Shown here: positions 13,803 through 20,553 of the stretch, in pieces | Layout of the letters: every line of letters begins with the position of its first letter | Numbering within the stretch: the first letter of the stretch is position 1 | Assembly (NCBI GenBank): GCA_036389715.1 | Contig: DASVWH010000204.1 | Coordinates: forward strand, 1 to 21,479 | DNA from: DASVWH01 sp036389715 | Lineage (GTDB): Bacteria > Acidobacteriota > Blastocatellia > Pyrinomonadales > Pyrinomonadaceae | DNA: 21,479 bases | Reading direction: 5' to 3' | Notes under the pieces: model-generated | The model's database searches: none | Seen by the model: the letters and a program-made list of their open reading frames with translations, nothing else | What the model was told of the DNA's origin: nothing | Made by a program: the position numbers and the translations under genes

Positions 13803-14705
13803 CTAATCCTGCGTCCTGGTCCGCTCGCCGCCGAGCCGCGCTTCGTCGCCCGCCGTCTCTTCAGCGTAAACAATATCGGCGGCCATCTCGTCCGGGACGC
13901 GCTGCCAGCCCTCGCTCGTCTGCTTGAAATGCTCGGACGAGGAGGTGGCGAAGACGCCGCGCTCGGGCTGCCAGCTCAGCCGCTCGACGTTGATGAATGG
14001 ATGCTTGATGCGAATCAGGTTGAAGGAGTTGGTCTCGCCGCGCCCGCGCGTGGAGGTGGCCGTCCCGGCCGAGATAATCAGGGCGCTGTGCCCGGCGATT
14101 TTGTAGCGCGTCGAAGTGAAGCCCGTGTGGCTCAGGTGCAGGTGGCCGGAGAGCAGCACGTCCGCGCCGCAGCGCGCCAGTGCCTCCATCGCCAGCTCCG
14201 CGCGATTGACCAAATCCTCCTCCCTGTGATGGCCTTCGGGCAGCTCGAACGGGTGATGCGTGACGATGATCTTCGTCACTTCGTCAGGATATTCGCACAG
14301 CCGTTGGCGAATGCTGCCGATCTGTTCCTCGTTGATTCGTCCGTCCTTGATCGTCAGCGAGCGTGCCGTGTTGATGCCCAGCACCGCCAGCTCCTCGTCG
14401 GCGTGAAACGGATTGAGGTCGTCCGTGATGTAACGCCGGTACTTGTCGAGCGGCTGGAAAAAACGAGCGAAGACATTATGCAGCGGCACGTCGTGATTAC
14501 CGGGCACGATGATCTGCGGCGAGGGCAGCGCGTCCAGAAACTCCCGCGCCTCCTCGAACTGGTGGCTGCGCGCGCGCTGCGTCAGGTCGCCCGAGACGAC
14601 GACGACATCCGGCTTGAGCCCCGTCACAGTGCTAATCACCGGCTCGATCAGCGATTCGTCAACCCGGCCGAAATGCAGATCGGAAAGATGTACGAGTGTG
14701 CGCAT
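13803..14705 (-). CDS. Calcineurin-like metallophosphoesterase (CpdA-like)
   Basis: 300 residues with the full set of dimetal-binding motifs: D9-x-H11 (LSDLHFG), G39-D40 (SGDLTQ), G69-N-H-D72, H150-H151 (THHPF) and GHLH at 187-190. The order and spacing match class III cyclic-nucleotide phosphodiesterases such as CpdA, but related enzymes cleave other phosphodiesters, so the substrate is open. No signal peptide. The final 40 residues are polar and variable. The Shine-Dalgarno is weak (GTGAG) and a 28-bp inverted-repeat arm ends 17 nt upstream of the ATG. It lies downstream of a lipid kinase gene and is likely read on the same message. Confidence 0.87.
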   Translation of the reverse strand: MRTLVHLSDLHFGRVDESLIEPVISTVTGLKPDVVVVSGDLTQRARSHQFEEAREFLDALPSPQIIVPGNHDVPLHNVFARFFQPLDKYRRYITDDLNPFHADEELAVLGINTARSLTIKDGRINEEQIGSIRQRLCEYPDEVTKIIVTHHPFELPEGHHREEDLVNRAELAMEALARCGADVLLSGHLHLSHTGFTSTRYKIAGHSALIISAGTATSTRGRGETNSFNLIRIKHPFINVERLSWQPERGVFATSSSEHFKQTSEGWQRVPDEMAADIVYAEETAGDEARLGGERTRTQD

Positions 14706-14722
14706 AAAAACTCACGTTCAAG

Positions 14723-14868
14723 GGTCAATAGTAAATCGTCAATCGTCAATCGTGAATAGTAGATCGTCGGTCGTCAAATGGTGAATAGTAAATGGTCAAT
14801 GGATAAGAGAAGAATCGTGAGAGAAACGCCCCGTGCTTCTATTGACGATTGACGATTTACTATTGACC
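14723..14868. repeat. Heptad-phased repeat with 28-bp perfect inverted arms between lipid kinase and phosphoesterase genes
   Basis: The arm at 14723-14750 (units GGTCAAT, AGTAAAT, CGTCAAT, CGTCAAT) is perfectly complementary over 28 bp to 14841-14868. After the left arm the 7-nt phase continues to about 14801 (CGTGAAT, AGTAGAT, CGTCGGT, then GGTGAAT, AGTAAAT, GGTCAAT), about 11 units in all with one slip. On the minus strand the right arm supplies the last two codons (Gly-Gln) and the TAG stop of the lipid kinase gene. Confidence 0.92.
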
Positions 14869-15774
14869 ATTTTCGTTTTCCCCGGGTACGAGGACGCGCA
14901 GCTGGCCGGGCCGAACCTGGTAATGCAGCGGCGTCTGCATGACTGTGACTTCGCCGTCGGTGGCGACGCGCAGGCGGCGGCTGCGCCGCGTCTCGATCCA
15001 GATTTCCTTGGTGCAGAGCGCGTCGAAATCATTCTCCTCGCGCAGCCCGCCGAAGAGCGCACGCCACGCCAGCCGCAGGAGCCCGAGCCTGCCCGTCCCG
15101 TGCGCCATGTAAAGGCTCAACTGCCCCGCGTCCAGGCACGAGCGCGCGCCGATGTCGAAGCTCTCCATCTGATACTCGTTATTGCCGACGAAGATGAAGG
15201 GCGTATGACGAACGAGCCGCTGCTCGTCCGTGCTCAGGCGAACGTTGAGGAATGGATAGCGGCGCAGGACCGAGAGCGTGGCCCAGGCGAACGCGGTCCA
15301 CTTGCCGCGCCCCAATCGCTGCTGCTGTTTCTCCCTGTGTCGCACGATGCTCGGATAGAGTCCCAGGCTCGAATTGTTGAGGAAGATGCGGCCGTTGACT
15401 TCGCCGATGTCAACACGCGTCTCCCTGCCGCCGAGCGAGACACGCGCCGCGCCTTCCAGATCGAGGGGAATCTTCAGGTCTTTGGCGAAATGGTTGAGCG
15501 TCCCGAGCGGCAGCACGCCGAGCACACGGTCCGTCCCGGCCGTGACGGAAGCGACGGCGTTGATCGTCCCGTCGCCGCCGCCCGCGATGATCGGCTGGCA
15601 GCCGTCTTTGATGGCACGCTCGGCCAGCCGGATGATCTCCGAGCCGCTCTCGGCCAGCGAGATGCGCGCCTCGACGCCCTCCGCGGCGAACAGCTTTGCC
15701 AGACGCCGCCGTGCTTCTTCCTTGTCGTTTGCGCCCGAAGTGGCGTTGATGATAACAGCCGGATGCGAGGGCAT
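14860..15774 (-). CDS. Diacylglycerol kinase/YegS-family lipid kinase
   Basis: 304 residues of the DAGK catalytic family, which phosphorylates diacylglycerol or related lipids and feeds phosphatidate recycling. The nucleotide-binding GGGDGT is at 65-70 and PLGTLNHFA at 89-97, followed by the C-terminal beta-sandwich with NNSSLGLYP and a late DGE motif (VATDGEV). Length is typical. The last residues (NGQ) and stop codon come partly from the inverted-repeat arm, so the natural C-terminus may have been altered by it. The only Shine-Dalgarno candidate, GAGG, is rather far upstream. Which lipid it uses cannot be told. Confidence 0.88.
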   Translation of the reverse strand: MPSHPAVIINATSGANDKEEARRRLAKLFAAEGVEARISLAESGSEIIRLAERAIKDGCQPIIAGGGDGTINAVASVTAGTDRVLGVLPLGTLNHFAKDLKIPLDLEGAARVSLGGRETRVDIGEVNGRIFLNNSSLGLYPSIVRHREKQQQRLGRGKWTAFAWATLSVLRRYPFLNVRLSTDEQRLVRHTPFIFVGNNEYQMESFDIGARSCLDAGQLSLYMAHGTGRLGLLRLAWRALFGGLREENDFDALCTKEIWIETRRSRRLRVATDGEVTVMQTPLHYQVRPGQLRVLVPGENENGQ

Positions 15775-15933
15775 GGGTTCAGCTTGTCCTCGGTTCGATT
15801 CCAGTAACCATCAATCATCCCTTCGCCGGATGCACGGTCGAGCAGGTGAAAGCGAGCGGCGTGCGCTGCTTGCCGTCCGCCCGGGATGCGCCGCGTCTCC
15901 GGTCCTCAACGGAAAAAGCCCCGGAGCTTATCA

Positions 15934-15962
15934 GAAAGGGCGAGCTTGATACTCGCCCTTTC
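15934..15962 (-). terminator. Hairpin downstream of the DUF3618-like gene
   Basis: An 11-bp perfect stem GAAAGGGCGAG (15934-15944) with CTCGCCCTTTC (15952-15962) and a 7-nt loop. On the minus strand it is followed some 20 nt later by CTTTTT. It lies 110 nt after the 16072 stop codon and would end the three-gene membrane-protein message before the lipid kinase gene. Confidence 0.65.
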
Positions 15963-16013
15963 CCGATAGTTGCAGGATTGACGCGCGCCCGCACAGAGCC
16001 TTCGTGCCCTGGA

Positions 16014-16041
16014 CGCCCGGCCCGTCCATCACTGCCGGGCG
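16014..16041 (-). terminator. Second hairpin after the DUF3618-like gene
   Basis: CGCCCGGC (16014-16021) with GCCGGGCG (16034-16041), 12-nt loop, 31 nt past the stop codon. No T-run, so it may simply protect the 3' end, with the 15934-15962 hairpin as the main terminator. Confidence 0.4.
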
Positions 16042-16071
16042 GTCTCTTGCGCGAACGCGGGGACGGCTCTC

Positions 16072-17070
16072 CTACTGCGGGCCGTCGCTCTGCGGGCCGT
16101 AGCCGCGATTCTCGCTCGTGCCGTATGACGTGACGCTGCCGCCAGCGCTGCTGCTGGCCGCTCCCCTGCCCGTCAACGTCTGGTCGCGGTCCCCTGCGCC
16201 GCCCGCGCCCGCTGCCGCGCCTGATGAGGCCGCGCCGCGCGAAGCGTCCGCGAGAGACGAAGCGGCGCTGCCAACGCTGCCGCTGCTGCTGCCCTGCGAC
16301 TGCTGGCCCTGGTTGCCGGAAAGGTCAACGCCGAACATGTCCCTGATCTTATTGAAGAGCGCGGGCAGGACGACGTTCTGCCCGACGTTCGACAGTTCGC
16401 CGATGAAGCGGTCGCCGAGTTTCGAGACCTCGTCCTGGAGACGGTCGAAGGCCGCAGTGCCCTTGAAGCGATCAATCAGGCCGGGCTTGTCGGATTCCTC
16501 CTGCCCTTCGGCCGCCGTGCCGCCGGAGTAAGACTGCGCCGCGGAACCGGCTCTCTGCTCGGAATCATCCGCCACGTACAGCGCCTGCTCCGAAGAGCCG
16601 TAGTCGCCGCCGCCGCCCATCCCCTGCGCGGCGTAGGCAGAGCTGCCCGAGACGACCGCGTTCTTCGACGACCTGCCTTCGCCCTCATACTTGACGGGTT
16701 TCGCGCCCGTGCGTGTAAAGATGTCGCTCTGTTCGGGCGAGAGCGAGCTGTCGGCGCTGCGGCTCTCGTCCGCGTCTCCGTGCAGAGCGCCCGCGATGCT
16801 ATAGCCGACGACGAAGCCGACCGAGAGCGCACCGACGCTGAAAACGATGGGACGCTTGCGAAACTGCTGCCGCCAATCGAGAGCCTCCGTGACGCTCTCT
16901 TTCATCGAGTAGTATTGATTAGTCACTGTTTCCTTGATCTCCGTTACGGTTTGAGTAATGGAAGAGCGGGCCTCCTCCATCCGCCGCTGAAGCTCCTCTT
17001 TGCTCAGCTCCTCTTCTTCGCTCGTCGTCTCAGAAGCGCGCGCCAGTGCTACATTTCGTTCTTCAGCCAT
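16072..17070 (-). CDS. DUF3618-like single-pass membrane protein with a long Ser/Gly-rich tail
   Basis: 332 residues. Residues about 18-70 are a charged helix of the type seen in DUF3618 and YqjD-like proteins (EELSKEELQRRMEEARSSIT). One transmembrane segment spans 74-96 (PIVFSVGALSVGFVVGYSIA). After it comes a long low-complexity tail rich in Ser, Gly, Ala and Gln, interrupted by one predicted amphipathic stretch at about 192-250 (DRFKGTAAFDRLQDEVSKLG). ATG 17070 has AGGA upstream and overlaps the end of the Holin-X gene by 22 nt, indicating translational coupling. The family assignment rests on architecture, and function is unknown. A role at the envelope with its two neighbours is likely. 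Confidence 0.7.
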   Translation of the reverse strand: MAEERNVALARASETTSEEEELSKEELQRRMEEARSSITQTVTEIKETVTNQYYSMKESVTEALDWRQQFRKRPIVFSVGALSVGFVVGYSIAGALHGDADESRSADSSLSPEQSDIFTRTGAKPVKYEGEGRSSKNAVVSGSSAYAAQGMGGGGDYGSSEQALYVADDSEQRAGSAAQSYSGGTAAEGQEESDKPGLIDRFKGTAAFDRLQDEVSKLGDRFIGELSNVGQNVVLPALFNKIRDMFGVDLSGNQGQQSQGSSSGSVGSAASSLADASRGAASSGAAAGAGGAGDRDQTLTGRGAASSSAGGSVTSYGTSENRGYGPQSDGPQ

Positions 17071-17507
17071 TGCTTATCCTTTCTCAGTTCGTCAACGCTC
17101 CTGTTGGGCACGAGGTTGCGCTTTGCCAGGCGGTTCTTGGCGGTGATGATGATGATGCCGCCGATAATCAGGTAGAGCACGCCCGTGATGACGAAGCCGA
17201 GCGCGTACCTGACGGCCGGGCTCATGGTGTCGGGCAAGAGCGCGCCGACGAAGAGGGCCACCGCCACGTTGAGAATCGCAAAGCCGACGGCGGCGATGAC
17301 TCCCCCGAGCGAGATCATCACTCCGCCCCGCACATAAGCGCCGGCGTCCTCCTTAAGCTCGACCTTTAATAGACTGAGCTTCGTATCAACGAGCGTCATC
17401 ACGTCGTCGCCGAGTCGCCCCATCAGGGCGGGCAGGCTCTCAATGTCGGTCTGCGTCTCGGCATTCCTGGCGGGCGCGGCTCCCGTGCTTTTCTCTAAAT
17501 CAGCCAT
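17049..17507 (-). CDS. Holin-X / YqjE-like two-TM membrane protein
   Basis: 152 residues. An N-terminal soluble helix (LPALMGRLGDDVMTLVDTKL) precedes two membrane segments at about 61-91 and 99-123, with a basic C-terminal end (KNRLAKRNLVPN). This is the architecture of the Holin-X/DUF1469 (YqjE) family. Despite the name these are usually chromosomal membrane proteins, not phage lysis genes, and no phage genes are near. AAGGAGG lies about 8 nt before ATG 17507. The order DUF883, this gene, then a DUF3618-like gene resembles the yqjD-yqjE-type clusters of other proteobacteria, associated with stationary phase or stress. Confidence 0.78.
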   Translation of the reverse strand: MADLEKSTGAAPARNAETQTDIESLPALMGRLGDDVMTLVDTKLSLLKVELKEDAGAYVRGGVMISLGGVIAAVGFAILNVAVALFVGALLPDTMSPAVRYALGFVITGVLYLIIGGIIIITAKNRLAKRNLVPNRSVDELRKDKQWLKNEM

Positions 17508-17532
17508 CGCTCATGCCTCCTTGTCGTAATCA

Positions 17533-17607
17533 AGTTCCGGCTTCGGGGCCCGGAGTTTCGGGCTTCGAGCTCTCAGCCTCGAAACCCGAAACCCCGAACT
17601 CGAAACT
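17533..17607. repeat. Heptad-phased inverted repeat between DUF883 and Holin-X genes
   Basis: Eleven 7-nt units in phase (AGTTCCG, GCTTCGG, GGCCCGG, AGTTTCG, GGCTTCG and so on to AAACCCG, AAACCCC, GAACTCG). The inner stem pairs 17555-17569 with 17578-17592 (14 of 15 bp, 8-nt loop). TTCGGGG (17542-17548) also pairs with CCCCGAA (17592-17598). It begins directly at the DUF883 stop codon on the minus strand. Confidence 0.85.
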
Positions 17608-18054
17608 TTATGAGCGGCGGCTGCCGCGAATCAGGAGGCCGAGGACGAGCCCGGCTGCGGCCGAGATCATGATCGCCTGGCCGGGATTCTGCCGCGCGTA
17701 GTCTTTCGCCTGGTTGGCCACTTCCCGGACATCCGTGTTCTTCAGGTCCGTGAAGCGGTCGGCGACGTAATCCTTGGCGGTCGTCGCCGCGTCCGCAACC
17801 TTCGAGCCGTACTCTTTGACCGTTCCGAGCACGCCGCCCGCAGCGCCTGTGCCCGTGCCCTGCGCTCCGGCGCTGGCCGCGAGGCTCTGTCCGCCGCCGC
17901 CGTCGGTCGCGCCCGTCGACGTTCCGGCATCGGCCGCGCGTGTGGTTCCGGCATCGGTCGCGCCCGTGCCCGCTCCGCCTGAGCCCTGTCCGCCCTGTCC
18001 GCCTGAAGCTCCGCCGCCCGTATTTCCGCCGCCTGTATTGAAGTTCTGTGACAT
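17608..18054 (-). CDS. DUF883/ElaB-YqjD-like C-tail membrane protein
   Basis: 148 residues. Residues 1-72 are Gly/Thr/Ala low complexity with GTGATDAGTT-like repeats. About 73-122 is an amphipathic helix (VKEYGSKVADAATTAKDYVA). The end is the family's membrane anchor, NPGQAIMISAAAGLVLGLLI plus RGSRRS. In E. coli, YqjD and ElaB use such a C-terminal anchor and bind ribosomes in stationary phase; whether this protein does is inference. AAGGAG lies about 9 nt before ATG 18054. It is the first gene of a three-gene minus-strand group. The long Gly-rich head is unusual compared with the roughly 100-residue E. coli forms. Confidence 0.8.
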   Translation of the reverse strand: MSQNFNTGGGNTGGGASGGQGGQGSGGAGTGATDAGTTRAADAGTSTGATDGGGGQSLAASAGAQGTGTGAAGGVLGTVKEYGSKVADAATTAKDYVADRFTDLKNTDVREVANQAKDYARQNPGQAIMISAAAGLVLGLLIRGSRRS

Positions 18055-18372
18055 TTCGTATTCTCCTTAAAAATAGTATTCACCCGTTTGATGGATGTTC
18101 GTGCGAGAGTTATTTAAAACGCTCCTCCCGCCGCAAGTGAGCAAACAACGTGCCGACACCCATCCCGGCGATGCAATTGCAGGCAAACCATGCCCGTCAA
18201 AGAAGACGCTCTTGCCAGCAGGGTTGCCCCGGCTGTCGTCGCTGCCCCAATCTCGTTGCGAAAAGGTACGTGCTACTGTAACGCAAAGGTCGGGAACAGT
18301 ACAGGCTTTTGCGTCGGATTTGGTGAAGAATTTAAGGTAAATTGATGGCATTTTATTGAAACCCCGGCCGCC

Positions 18373-18401
18373 TTGACTTCGTTTTACGGAGATGGTAAGT
18401 A
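18373..18401 (+). promoter_or_regulatory. Probable promoter of the tetR-efflux operon
   Basis: TTGACT (18373-18378), 17-nt spacer, then TAAGTA (18396-18401), a poor -10 that forms the first part of the palindrome. A repressor bound there would block RNA polymerase directly. Confidence 0.4.
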
Positions 18402-18417
18402 AGTACGTACTTACTTA
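18396..18417. promoter_or_regulatory. TetR-type operator, 22-bp perfect palindrome
   Basis: Half-site TAAGTAAGTAC (18396-18406) is followed immediately by its exact reverse complement (18407-18417). It ends 30 nt before the tetR start. The size, symmetry and position are those of an autoregulatory TetR-family operator. Confidence 0.8.
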
Positions 18418-18447
18418 ATAGAGGCCCGCGCCGGAAACAGGTACGTG

Positions 18448-19191
18448 ATGAATAAACAGATTAGCGCCCAGACCGGCCAGCCGCCCGTGGCCGGGAGCCG
18501 GATGGCTGGCGAGGAGCGGCGCCAGCAGATCGTGCGCATCGCGATGAACCTCTTCTCGCGCCGCGGCTTTCGCGGGACGACGACCAGGGAGATAGCGCAG
18601 GCCGCAGGCATCTCCGAAGCGATGGTCTTCCGCCATTTCGCCACCAAGAAAGAGCTTTACACGGCCATCCTCGACAGCAAAGCCTGCGCGGGCGGGATGA
18701 CGGACATCTGCCGCCAGGTCAAGGATACGACCGAGCAGAGCATCAATTGCGACGACGACCGCGCCGTCTTTGAGAGCCTGGCCCGCGCCATCCTGAGCCA
18801 TCACGAGAGCGACGAGGAGTTTCTCCGGCTGCTGCTCTATTCGGCGCTCGAAGGCCATGAGCTGCACGAGATGTTCTGGGACCGCAACGTGCGCGAGATG
18901 GCGACGTTGCTGCGCGGCTACATTAGCGAGCGGCAGAAGGCCGGGACGATTCGCGGCGTTGACACGACGGTAGCCGGACGCGCCTTCATCGGGATGCTCA
19001 TTTATCACTCGCTGGTCAACCTGCTCTTCGATAAAGGGCACAGCCTGCTGGACATCCCTTCGGAGCGCGCGGCCCGAGAGTTCACGGATATTTTACTGAG
19101 AGGCATTGCCGTCACAGAGCCGCCCCGCGAGACGGCTAGGCGCGCGGTCTCTTCCAACAAGGTTATCGCCAAGAAGAAGCAATCCAGATAA
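18448..19191 (+). CDS. TetR/AcrR-family transcriptional repressor
   Basis: 247 residues from ATG 18448 (a GTG directly before it, 18445, is an alternative; AGG lies 6 nt upstream). The N-terminal domain shows the family pattern RRQQIVRIAMNLFSRRGFRG followed by the helix-turn-helix TTREIAQAAGISEAMVFRHF (about 44-64) and KKELYTAIL. The C-terminal helical domain should bind a ligand and dimerise. The adjacent palindrome and the adaptor and pump genes starting 12 nt downstream indicate a drug- or metabolite-responsive repressor of its own efflux operon. The inducing ligand is unknown. The basic C-terminal tail (NKVIAKKKQSR) is not typical but probably harmless. Confidence 0.93.
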   Translation: MNKQISAQTGQPPVAGSRMAGEERRQQIVRIAMNLFSRRGFRGTTTREIAQAAGISEAMVFRHFATKKELYTAILDSKACAGGMTDICRQVKDTTEQSINCDDDRAVFESLARAILSHHESDEEFLRLLLYSALEGHELHEMFWDRNVREMATLLRGYISERQKAGTIRGVDTTVAGRAFIGMLIYHSLVNLLFDKGHSLLDIPSERAAREFTDILLRGIAVTEPPRETARRAVSSNKVIAKKKQSR

Positions 19192-19203
19192 GAAGCAACC
19201 GAG

Positions 19204-20463
19204 ATGATCTCCCGAACACAAGCCAAGACTTTATCGCTGGCCCTGACGCTCCTGGCCGCCGCTCTGCTGGCAGCGGCCTGCGGCGGCTCGAAAGCTCAAT
19301 CTAACTCCAAAAATGCGAACGTGGCCGCGCCGCCTCCGGCCGTCGAAGTGACGACCGCGCCGGCCATCATGCGCCAGCTCCCGCGCTTCTTTGAAGCGAC
19401 GGGCAGTCTCGCCGCCGACGAGCAGACGGATGTCGCTCCGGCCATCGGCGGCAAGGTCGTCGCCGTCGGCGTTGACCTCGGCAGCTTCGTCCAGCGCGGG
19501 GCCGTGCTCGTGCGCCTGGACGACCGCGACGCACGCATTCGCCTTGAGCAGGCATCGGCGCAGGTCGCGCAATCGGAAGCTGGCGTGCGCCAGGCCGAGG
19601 CCCGAATCGGACTGCGCTCTGGGCAGAACTTCGACCCGACGCGGGTGGCGGAGGTCGGGTCTGCGCGCGTTGCGCTGGAGCTGGCCGAAAAGCAGTTGCG
19701 CCGCTACGAGCGGCTGATCGAGACGGGCGATGTCTCGCGCTCGGCCTACGACCAGCAGCGTGCCCAGCGCGACCAGTTGCAGCAGCAGTATGAGGCCGCC
19801 GTGACGCAGGCCAGGCAGAACTATGCCGGGGTCGAGACGGCGCGCGCGGCCGTCACCTCGGCGCGCACGCAGATTCAGCAGGCGCGCAAGGCCATCGCCG
19901 ATGCCGTCGTCACCGCGCCCATCAGCGGCTACGTCTCCGACCGCCAGGCCGACGTGGGCGAATACGTGACGACCTCTTCCAAGCTCGTCACCATCGTGCG
20001 GACCAACCCCTTGCGCGTGCGGATAGACATCCCCGAGCAGGCCGTCGCCGTCATTCGCGAGGGACAGAGCGTTTCCGTCAGCGTCAGCGCCTATCCCGAG
20101 AGGGCGTTTAGCGGGCGCGTCGCGCGCATCTCTCCGAACGTCACCGCCAACTCGCGGACGATGACGGTCGAGGCCGAGGTCGAGAACGGCGACGGAGTCC
20201 TGCGGCCAGGGCAGTTTGCGACCGTGCGAATCCTGGAGCCGCAGACCTCCGCGGCCCTGCTCGTCCCGGCGCGCGCCGTGCACACGGAAGCGGGCACGAG
20301 CCATCTCTTCGTCGTCAATAATGGTCGCGCCGAAAAGCGGATCGTGCAGGTCGGTCAGGCGGAGGGCGACCTGGTCGAAATCAGGACCGGCATCGCCGAG
20401 GGCGAGCAGGTCATCACGAGCAATATCGAACTTTTGAGCGACGGCACTCCCGTCAGGCAATGA
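19204..20463 (+). CDS. RND efflux periplasmic adaptor lipoprotein (membrane fusion protein)
   Basis: 419 residues. Signal peptide with a lipobox ending at C26 (LLAAAC), so the mature protein is probably lipid-anchored. Then in order: beta-barrel/lipoyl segment (APAIGGKVVAVGVDLGSFVQRG), a long alpha-helical hairpin at about 110-230 rich in Gln/Ala/Arg, the second lipoyl half (VVTAPISGYVSDRQADVGEYV), the beta-barrel (VRIDIPEQAVAVIREG) and the membrane-proximal domain ending in IAEGEQVITSNIELLSDG. It links an inner-membrane RND pump to an outer-membrane channel. It starts 12 nt after tetR with only a weak ribosome site. No outer-membrane factor is in view. Confidence 0.94.
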   Translation: MISRTQAKTLSLALTLLAAALLAAACGGSKAQSNSKNANVAAPPPAVEVTTAPAIMRQLPRFFEATGSLAADEQTDVAPAIGGKVVAVGVDLGSFVQRGAVLVRLDDRDARIRLEQASAQVAQSEAGVRQAEARIGLRSGQNFDPTRVAEVGSARVALELAEKQLRRYERLIETGDVSRSAYDQQRAQRDQLQQQYEAAVTQARQNYAGVETARAAVTSARTQIQQARKAIADAVVTAPISGYVSDRQADVGEYVTTSSKLVTIVRTNPLRVRIDIPEQAVAVIREGQSVSVSVSAYPERAFSGRVARISPNVTANSRTMTVEAEVENGDGVLRPGQFATVRILEPQTSAALLVPARAVHTEAGTSHLFVVNNGRAEKRIVQVGQAEGDLVEIRTGIAEGEQVITSNIELLSDGTPVRQ

Positions 20464-20552
20464 TTAAGTTCGGGGCGCGGGGTCTTGAAGCGCTCGACTT
20501 GCCGAGCGCCTGGCCCACAGAAGCCCTGAACTCCCGGGTCCAAACTTTTAGT
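20464..20552. repeat. Degenerate phased repeat with a GC hairpin in the adaptor-pump spacer
   Basis: The left part (AAGTTCGG, GGCGCGG, GGTCTTG) and right part (GAACTCC, CGGGTCC, AAACTT) are imperfect complements in 7-nt phase. The centre holds a perfect hairpin GCGCTCG (20490-20496) with CGAGCGC (20503-20509), 6-nt loop. It occupies the whole gap from 1 nt after the adaptor stop to 1 nt before the pump ATG. Weaker than the other loci. Confidence 0.5.
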
Positions 20553-20553
20553 T

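Larger units (their letters stand above)
18055..18447. other. 393-nt divergent regulatory region between DUF883 and tetR
   Basis: No convincing gene. It holds the TetR palindrome and promoter at its right end. In the middle are two interleaved inverted repeats, TACTGT/ACAGTA (18274-18279, 18296-18301) and ACGCAAA/TTTGCGT (18281-18287, 18308-18314), plus two copies of GGTACGTG (18265-18272 and 18440-18447). The DUF883 promoter should lie here but no clear match stands out. Confidence 0.55.

Noticed and set aside
14723..14868. 28-bp inverted repeats as ends of an insertion sequence
   Set aside because: Only 90 nt lie between the arms, with no transposase and no target-site duplication; the heptad phase explains the sequence better.
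17049..17507. Holin-like gene as evidence of a prophage
   Set aside because: The Holin-X/YqjE family is usually chromosomal and housekeeping-like; no capsid, tail, integrase or lysin gene is present.
18067..18351. Possible 94-codon minus-strand gene in the divergent gap
   Set aside because: No ribosome site or family resemblance; it would end beside the DUF883 start, over likely regulatory DNA.
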